Positions 56,186 to 64,000 of a stretch of 64,000 bases of DNA are shown here, piece after piece. The stretch is from Dasypus novemcinctus. Lineage: Eukaryota > Chordata > Mammalia > Cingulata > Dasypodidae. A model generated the notes under the pieces. The model did no database searches. It saw only the letters and a list, made by a program, of their open reading frames with translations, and had not been told where the DNA came from. The position numbers were made by a program, and so were the translations under genes. Location of the stretch: contig NW_026688628.1 in the NCBI RefSeq assembly GCF_030445035.2, positions 3,782,001 to 3,846,000 of the forward strand, given 5' to 3'. Positions within the stretch are counted from its first letter, which is position 1. Each line of letters opens with the position of its first letter.

Positions 56186-57346
56186 AGTTATTATTGATAT
56201 TGGAGAGGGATTATTAGACACAAGAGTCATTGTGTCTATCATTGGGACTCTATCCAATGATATAACCCACTATAGCAAAATGAACATTCACATATTCCCT
56301 AGGAGCCTGTCCTGCATCAGATTATCCCCTTTAAGCAACTTAAACAGGTAACTTTCCTTATTATATTTTTGAAAAGTTTTTCTTAGCATTATACTCTCAA
56401 CCAAATACCTGACAATCTCCTATGTTCGTATGTTGCTAGACCCTCCCCCCAATTCCTTGGGCAATATTACCCATCCTCCAATCCCTAGCCCCCCTTAAAC
56501 CTGCAAAGCCCCACCCAAAGGTAACCCTATTCCCCCATTTTATCCCTTCCTAGTACAAATACTTACCTCCAGCTTATCATAGAGTTCACCCATATAGGTG
56601 TCAGCTTACATCCTTCCTCTACCCCCCGATTTCCTGTAAGCCTATCATCCAGTCTCTACTTCTCTGAGGCAGCTTGCTTTACTTATTTCATATCATTGAG
56701 GTCATGTAGTATTTGTCCTTTGATGCCTGGTTTGCTTCACTCAACATAAGGTTCTCAAGATTCATCCATGTTATCACGTGTGTTTGTAGTGTATTTGTTC
56801 ATAAAGCCGAGTAGTATTCCATTGTATATACCACATTTTATTTATCCATTCATCTCTTGATGTACATTTGGGTTGATTCCAACTGTGGCAATGGTGAACA
56901 ATGCTACTATGAACATTGGTGTGCATATATCAATTTGTGTCCTTGTTTTCAGTTCTACTGGATATATACCCAGCAGTGGAATTGCTGGGTTATATGGCAA
57001 ATCTATGGTTAATTTTTTGAGAAAACACCAAACTGTCCTCCAGAATGGTTGGATCCTTCTGCATTCCCACCAGCAATGGATGAGTGTTCCCATTCCTCCA
57101 CATCCTCTCCAGCATTTGTAGTCTTCTATTTTATTCATAGCTGCCAATCTTATGGGAGTAAGATGGCATCTCATTGTAGTTTTGATTTGCCTTTCCTGAT
57201 AGCTAGACATTTGGAGCATTTTTTCATGTGCTTTTTAGCCATTTATATTTCTTCTTTGGAAAAGTATCTGTTTAAATCTTTTTCACATTTTTAAAATGTG
57301 TTGTTTATCTTTTTCTTTTCAAGATATAGGAGTTCTTTATATATAC
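56186..57346 (-). mobile_element. L1 ORF2 C-terminus and proximal 3'UTR, antisense
   Basis: 56186-56700 matches the ORF2-proximal 3'UTR at 25930-26392. A 125-codon minus frame (57219-56842) contains [26 protein letters not shown] and QPFWRTVW. The distal ~2.5 kb of the 3'UTR is missing on the left, and the right end stops at TTCTTTATATATACAAG near 57346. Confidence 0.85.
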
Positions 57347-57533
57347 AAGTTAGGGATGTACTAATTGAGATAAGACACCTGAAAATAAGTCATAAACCAG
57401 AAATATATCATCTCCCCTCATGACCTACAGTCAAGAAATTCTGTAGACATTAACCTGGGGTATCCATCCCCTAGCCCTCCATATCTAAATGGTGCAAAAC
57501 AGCCAAATGTGTCTCCAAGAGGAAGCCACTCAC
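57347..57533. other. Short unassigned stretch, presumed intron
   Basis: No repeat recognised. On the minus strand this is the start of the intron following the NUTM2-like exon. Confidence 0.5.
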
Positions 57534-58230
57534 ATGAGAAAGCAGGAAAGAGCTTCAGCATCAGGACTTAGGTGAATGTGCCTCCGGGTCAGGGACTTGA
57601 AGCACTGCCAACATCGGAAGTTCTGGTAAACACTCTTGGGCTTACAGGAGTCATCCTTGGACTGGGTGGAGGGAGGACCTCTCTCCATGGAGGCCCCCTG
57701 TGGCCTGAAGAAAGCATTCCCTGGAGGAATCCTGGGGGCCAACTGGGCAGCTGGTGGTGGAGCCTGAGGAGGAAGGCCTGGGGCCCAGCCTACCTCAGCA
57801 GACTGGGTGCACCCCACAGCTGAGGCTGGGATCAAGGGCTCCAGAGCAGAGGCCCTCAAGATCCCAGGAGGGGCATGCTGAGCAGCCCCACAGAGGATCC
57901 TTGGGTCACTTGAAATGTGGGGCATCTGAAGAAGGACAAAAGGCTGAGTAGGAGGGGGCTCTGCTGGTCCCCCTAGTTTTCTGATTTGAAGAATGATCTT
58001 CTCACCTCCAGTCCCACTGGGGACAAGGCCCCCCTTTCCTGTCACCAACTGTGGCCTGGGGAATGCAGGCAGCAGCAGAGAGCTGCCAGTAAGAAAAGAT
58101 TAGGGTAGGTGCTGCCCCCAGGGAGGTGGAGGCGGTGGGCCAGGAATGGGTGAAGGGATTAGCAGGGCAGTGCCAGGATACAGGGAGACTCCAGAGTTCA
58201 TGGTCTTGTCTGGTCCCAGCACTGGAGATG
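57534..58230 (-). pseudogene. NUTM2: NUTM2 (FAM22) family exon 2, with one in-frame stop
   Basis: On the minus strand a 697 bp exon is bounded by acceptor CTCTACAG|CA (AG at 58232-58231) and donor CTCAT|GTGAGT (GT at 57533-57532). In the family frame it encodes SPVLGPD..MN at the start, then LVTGKGG..SGTGGEKIILQ, a GLPPQAPPPAAQLAP proline stretch, and near the end DDSC.P.SVYQNF..WQ and SPDAEALSCFL. This order and both splice positions are those of the large second exon of NUT-family genes, whose proteins act on chromatin in male germ cells. The DDSC-SVY context favours NUTM2 over NUTM1. One TAA (58102-58100) interrupts the frame; everything else is open. I found no exon 1 upstream and no later exons downstream, where L1s begin within 200 bp. 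Probably a decayed or partial copy. Confidence 0.82.
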
Positions 58231-58900
58231 CTGTAGAGACAAGGAAATGGGTGGATTTAGAGGCCACAAAGGCAACACTCTTGAGGCTCTCAGGAACTGT
58301 CCTTTACTCATTAGGAAATTGAGAGCTGGAAAAAGTGATTATTAAAAATTTCTTCACCTACACAGCTCTGGATCTACCCAGGCATAACTAAGATGGTTTT
58401 CTCTTAATCCAATCTTAATAGTTACTCTTTATTCTTAGCTCCCAAAAGGACATCAACCAGACCTTCCCAGTTCTGCTTACAGGAATAAGAAGAATAAAAT
58501 ATCAACTGAAGGCAAAACCAGAGAATAGCATCAGAAGCACCAATATCAGAATCTAAACTGTCACTGATAAATCACTGAAACTGGAACAACAGTTATGAGT
58601 TTAACGTGCTTGAGACAACACAGGACTGGGAAATTGCAGGTACCCTCCTCACAAGACCCCTGGAAGGTCTAAAGTCATCACTTGTTTCTTGTTTTGGACT
58701 TGCTTTTCTTTTCATCTCTCCCCTGGGTTTTCCCTGTACAAATTCAAGTTCCCATTCCCATTTTGAACTGATTTTGGGAAGATTCTCCCAGTTCCTTGCT
58801 TGTGCATTTGCAATAAATCACCTTCTCACTGAGAGATGTGTTTCTCCTTTGTGGTGCTGGAACAGGCATGCCATTCTGTTGGAATTGCCATACATACATC
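58231..58900. other. Unassigned; possible solo LTR at 58570-58900
   Basis: Immediately upstream of the NUTM2-like exon (its presumed intron 1). The plus strand at 58790-58815 has TGCAATAAATCACCTTCTCACTG followed by TTGTGGTGCTGGAACAG, the layout of a polyadenylation signal plus R/U5 boundary in some retroviral LTRs. Ends could not be defined. A 119-codon frame (58606-58965, plus) crosses it without a known domain. Confidence 0.3.
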
Positions 58901-61900
58901 AAGAGAATCAGAGCTATGAATTTCAAAAAGTGAGCAGGCACCTAGGTGGAGGAAATTCAGAATAGCACCTGTCCCTCTAGTGATTTTATTTCTAGAACTC
59001 CAGATCAGGATTTTCCCATAAGAGAACTTGATCCCACTCAGTGAGGCTCCCAGACCTCTGAGTGCTAAGGAGAAAAAAGCAAGTGCTATCAGGACAGCCC
59101 CTCTCTGAGGAAATCACTACCTGAAATTCAGCCAGACTCAATATTTGGTGAAGGCTTTCAGTCAGCCTCTTGACCAAAGAGCTGGTGTCAAGGAATTCTT
59201 TGGAAAAAATACCCCTCAGCATGCTCACGAGCAGACAAGGAATGTTCTTTTGGGTAAGTTCTAGGGAGCACAAGGGCGTCATGAAGGTGGTAAATTCTTA
59301 AGATTATGTTCTGCATCATCTCTTCAGACTGTTACCAATACTACTATTAATGCTAGTACTATTAGTGATAGAGTAACATATACCTAATTGTATATCTTCT
59401 CCTTCCCCTCTTCAGAAAGAAACCACCCTTCATTGAGTGTTTTACTGAAAACAAATAGCAGCCACTATCTATTCCATGACCATGAAGTATTCATGGACTA
59501 TGAGCAACATCTTCACCTCAACTTTAAAATGAAGAGCTGAGGGTTCACCGTGAGGAATTATAGAAGATGAATTGGTTGAACACCTGAGTTTACACAGTTT
59601 AAGAAAAAGTTATAAAGTCCAGGTAAACCCAATCTCTAAAACAGGCTGAAGTTACCACAAGTGCCCTGGAAATATTGAATCAAAGGAATCATTTGCCAGG
59701 AGTGAAAGTGAAAGGCCTCTGGGCTCGAAGGAGCTTAGAGATTCTGGGCTGGGACCGTTAGAGTAACTTCCAGGCTGCCTCACAAACAGGATATTTCAGT
59801 GCTGATGTGACCATGATGAACTCTACCGAAAAGTGTTTTTATGTGAGACCATTGATTCTAACTGCCCCCATAGAATCTCATTTACTCCAGGTCATATTCT
59901 TCCAGTAAAACCATAAGTTCCCAGGTGCCTGAAATAATGACAAAGGGTGGAGACTACACTACCACACAACATAAACCCTCTACCATTTAATACACTTGCT
60001 ATGTGGCTTTTTTCTAGAGAGAAACTCTTCCTGCCTCCAAACTTTCTCATACCTATTGTAGCCCTCTCACATATCTAAGGAGACCCCTTCCTCAATTCTA
60101 AGTCTTAGCTTTCCAACCTACCCCACCAATTTCCAGGGAAGAGGTTCTTGGTGGAGTCCAGTGATAACTCCTTCCTCGAGATTCATCTCAAATCTTGTTC
60201 CAAGAAGATGGGTCAACTGTGAATTTCTATGGATTTGAAGGATATCAGGGACCCTGATAACACAACACCTTATCCTAAGTGCTTGCCTTTTGAAGTCACC
60301 TCAGTACACTTGGACACTGACCACCACTCCCTGACAACCTCTAGCAAAGATTCAATTCTATGCCCTGAGAGTGAACTGCTGCCAACAGATCCTCAGGAAT
60401 CCACAGAAAGGGTGGAGAAGTTTGAATCTCAACAGGACTAGAATGGAGCACTCAGACATTCTACAGGGGGGAGGGGCAGAGGGCAGGTTGGCTTGAAGTG
60501 GGGGAGGGTAGAACTTCATCCAGGACTCTGACAGGGGAAGTTGCAGATGGTCCCTTCAAAGTATAATGGGACAGCACAGTTATTAGGGACTTTGTTAGAG
60601 CAATTTATTGATTCTTCCTAATTCATAGCACAAAGACTTCTTCCTAGGTTCTATACTTAAATTGTTTATAAATAAACATTGGTTTGTGCTGGAAAGCCCC
60701 TCCACATCAAAGAACTCCAGGCTTATAGGCTTACAGGAAAAATCGATGCTTTTTTCTCATTAATTGCTTGTTAAGTATTTAAAATTTACATTTCAATGAT
60801 TTTGATTGCTTTTAACAGGTAAACTTTGCATGGTGTGAAAGTCAAATTTTGCACAATGAAAAATGTAGTGAGATGTCTTCCACCCACCCACTTCTCCTGG
60901 CATCCCAGTCCACATCAGCAGAGGACAATAATGTTTTTGCTCCTTTTGCATCTTTCCAGGAAAGATATCATGCAACTAAAAGCAAACATGATATAAATTC
61001 ATTATAAACATTTTATGTTTATTTCTGATTATAAACAGTTTATACAAGAGTATATATTTGTTATCTATTGTCAGTTTTACTGCAATTACGGTCTTTCAGC
61101 TGGTAGCTTGTTTTCAACTCTTCTTTCCTTAGCATACGCTACAAGGAGAAGTTCTTCAATTAATAAAACCTTTAAAATATCCCTAAGAATAATATTCCCA
61201 GTTTTAGCAAATAAAAAAATAATCCCCAAAATATTGAAGTTCAGTAAACAATGAATTATATTCTAGCATAAGTATGTCTCAAATTGTATATGACATATAT
61301 GCTCATACACATTGTTTTCATGAGATTTAAATTTAAGTTAGGTGTCCTCTATTTCATCTGGCAGTGCTACATAAGAAGTGTAACCCATTATGTTTTTAAT
61401 GGTTACCCTATAAAGAAAAAGAAAGCACTGAACCTACAGTAAAGACAACTGAATTTGTATCTATGCTCCACCCAAGCACGTGATTTTTACATTTCTACTG
61501 AATCAGAAAACAGTCACAGGAAGTATTACAAAGTCTGGATCTTTGTTCTACTTCATTGCTAAGAAGCCTGCTAAGAATTTTGCCTCAAGTTTAAGGACAC
61601 AAGAAAGTCATGAACTAGTTTCTGGACTCAGATCATCAAATGTCCTGATGAAAGGTATCAAAAAAATAACCTTCAAACAAAATCTTACTGAGTCCACATT
61701 TACTGTACATAATAAGTAAACTCACTAAAAAAATATTCTAATATGAGGAAAGTCCTAGGATTCAACCAGCAATGGAGTTCAGAGAAAGCATACCTTGAAG
61801 GAGTTTCCAGATCCCAAATACTTTGCCAGGATGGTTCTATAAGGAACCCTGCCCCTGAATAGGAAATAAGGCATATTCTTTGAAAGGCCATGAGCTAGAA

Positions 61901-63180
61901 GAAAACAAATGCAGACAAGGCATGCATAAAAAATCCTTCCAATCTGAGGACACGACCCTAGGTTAGACCTCTTCTAAAACACTTCACGGAGGACCCTATC
62001 TCAGTGCACGGGACTGTCCTCCACATCTGTGAGTCTAAAAATCATGAGTGGTCCTTTCCCACATGCTTTCTCCTAGAACTAGGGATGGCTGCTCAGATTC
62101 CTGGAGAGGAGGCATGGCCTGAACACACCTCACAGAGCCTTATAAGGCTCCACCTCCTGCCTCTCCTCCATGCCCCTCCCAGGACCTGGTCCCTGCAGGA
62201 CCTGGAAGCTTGGGGCTTGCACAATTGGCTGTGGGGTTGGGGCTCTGTCACGTGTTCTCTGGTCCTCCAACCACTTCTGATGTCAGTTGGGAACCGGTTC
62301 CAGAAGGGAAATGCATGTGCACAGGGAGGAGGGCAAGTCCATAACTGTGAACCCCAGGGTCTGGGGGGGAGGGGTTGTCCCATCACCCTAGTCCCACCAC
62401 TTCCACCTGCTTTTCTATGTCAGTTGTAAAAAAAATTAAGGTGAAGAGTACACCAACTCATGACTTCCTAGTGGTGTCTCTGGGCTCAGGACTGTGTGTG
62501 CTCCTGTGAATCAGGAGCTGCTCCCTAAGGCTGTGGCCCTGCCCTCACTTGTCCCTTCCCCTGTGGGGGAGCATCTGTACTGCGAGAGGGAGGAGCACTG
62601 CAGGCCAGACCGGTTGCATTTGTTCAACTAGATGGTAAAGAGTTAAATTAAATTGTTACTAATGTGATCTAAGTCTATATCTGTTACATTGTGATAATAC
62701 AAAAAATGAGGGAAAATATTTCAGTATATAAAATACCTTCTATTGGGGAAAGAGGGAACACTAAACATTAAGTGCAAATTCAGCATATCTTGGAAATTTT
62801 GCTATATTACTTTTTAAGGAAGAAATATTAACCAGTGTTCATGATGAAACCATTATTTTATCACGAATGGGAGAGTCTTTGCTTCATGGAATAATAAACA
62901 GTTTTTCAAGGTCTGGTGTCAATTGTGATGGATTTTCAAGCACAGGTTATATATAATAGATATAAGATTTGTGCAAAAATGGACAAAAGTATGTCCGAGT
63001 CAATTGACTAAATGCAATTTACAAAAGATAATGTATATTTTCTAACTATTTGTAAAATTTGTGCTGCACATGCTGTATGCTATGCAATGACTGAAATGTA
63101 TTCTCTATGTTTATATATATACACACACAGAATTATTTTAGAAAGAGTTGGTTCACAGTGTTAAACCTGGCTACATACCA
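58901..63180. other. Unassigned 4.3 kb, no gene recognised
   Basis: Repeat-poor sequence of mixed composition. The frames present (70 codons at 60229-60441; 79 at 61480-61719; 141 at 62004-62429, plus; 97 on the minus at 62386-62093) lack domains I know. Exon 1 of the NUTM2-like gene would be expected on the minus strand somewhere here, but I could not identify it. Confidence 0.4.
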
Positions 63181-64000
63181 CTACGTTCATAACTGGGGCT
63201 TTAACTACTTTTATGATTGTATCCAGGAGCTGAGTTCCTCTGGGTGGAAGTGTGTTTTGTGGGGTTGTTAGCAGGTCAGTTAGTGTATCTGAGGATAGAA
63301 GGATGTTTTGTACCTGATTGTGGGTATGCAGAGAAGAGGTTGATTGTGTATCTGAAAATGTGATATTCTCTACATGTATTGGTGGGCCTCTTATGGACTG
63401 TAGAAATTCAGGGTGTGTGAGCTCTATTGTGCATGTCTTTTGGAACTGTGTTCACATGAATTGAAAGTTTGACACTCGTATTTGCATTTCATAGGTTGGT
63501 TGGAATATGATGGATACCTTGAAATCTGTGAATCAGTGGTGTCTGTGTGGATATTTGGGGTTAAGTGAAGGACCTGACTATTTTTTCAGTGAGCCTGAGG
63601 CTTTGGATTCTCAGATCCTGTGAGATGCAGTGCATGTATATCAAGGAATTGGTGTTATGTATCTGCAGTTTGAGGCTATGGAAACATTATATGCTGTGTG
63701 TGCTTTCCCCATGATTCTCTGGGAATTTTGTGTGTTTAAGTTTGGAAAAGCCTCTGCATATGCATATGGGCAATGCTAGGGAACATGTTAGTATATTAGT
63801 CAGTAGGGACTGTGTATCTTCTGTATATTGGTTGGATGTGTGGGATCATTGAAATGTACTCAGGGTACATTGGGTGGTGGTGTATGTTTGGGTGGTGTTC
63901 AGGAGTTGTACATAGGTATTTTGGTGTTGAAGGGAAACTGTATAATAATGTATGAAGCTGACAGATGTATATGTTCAGATGGAAGGATTGTGTTTCATGT
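63181..64000. repeat. TG-rich degenerate sequence
   Basis: The plus strand becomes strongly enriched in G and T, with recurrent phrases such as TGTGTATCTG, GTGTATCTGAGG and TTGTGGGTATG and very few C. It reads like a degraded minisatellite or simple-sequence region and runs off the window end. No unit length could be fixed by eye. Confidence 0.4.

Noticed and set aside
1..64000. CRISPR arrays, operons, phage or plasmid modules
   Set aside because: The window is plainly mammalian; direct repeats are dispersed retroelements or target-site duplications, not regular arrays.

Overview
The window is eukaryotic nuclear DNA from a placental mammal, and almost certainly from an armadillo (Dasypus or a close relative). 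The diagnostic signal is eight copies of a ~400 bp tRNA-headed SINE ending in an A-rich tail, which I recognise as the DAS-SINE family described from armadillos. Ancient eutherian repeats (MIR, MER20, MER5A-like, MaLR LTRs) and lineage-type L1s are also present. There are no operons, CRISPR arrays, RNA genes or bacterial features.

Layout. 1-7.2 kb: nested antisense L1s, including an L1 5' end with duplicated promoter monomers, a small retrocopy with a perfect target-site duplication, and an L1 3'UTR whose 5' part is inverted. 7.2-12.6 kb: an LTR fragment, unassigned sequence, two sense L1 3' ends and two SINEs. 12.6-23.4 kb: mostly unassigned GC-moderate sequence with a SINE, a 1.6 kb L1 insertion, a solo MaLR LTR and a MIR. 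23.4-27.3 kb: one antisense L1 whose 3'UTR is about 3 kb long. 27.3-36.1 kb: L1s split by one complete MaLR element and by a second, partial one. 36-47 kb: SINEs, MER20, MIRs, LTRs and an inverted L1. 47.2-48.1 kb: a CpG-island promoter with CCAAT and GC boxes, a non-coding first exon candidate with a strong GTAAGT donor, and a C-rich minisatellite next to it. 50-57.3 kb: dense, mostly antisense L1. 57.35-64 kb: mostly unassigned sequence holding one recognisable protein-coding exon on the minus strand, exon 2 of a NUTM2 (FAM22) family gene. Its splice sites are intact but it carries one in-frame stop.

Only two things look like host genes: the NUTM2-like exon (57534-58230, minus) and the CpG-island promoter. 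The rest is a record of retrotransposition. Several insertions (DAS-SINEs, L1 3' ends, an unidentified retrocopy) keep clear target-site duplications, and some of these sit at T/A-rich sites of the kind L1 endonuclease cuts. Nearly every open reading frame over 60 codons here is an L1 remnant, a SINE or a composition artefact.

I do not see a previously undescribed multi-gene system. The most checkable observations are the NUTM2-like exon with its stop codon, the orphan CpG-island promoter, the very long L1 3'UTR and the two inverted L1 insertions. Repeat boundaries were set by eye and may be off by tens of bases except where a target-site duplication fixes them.
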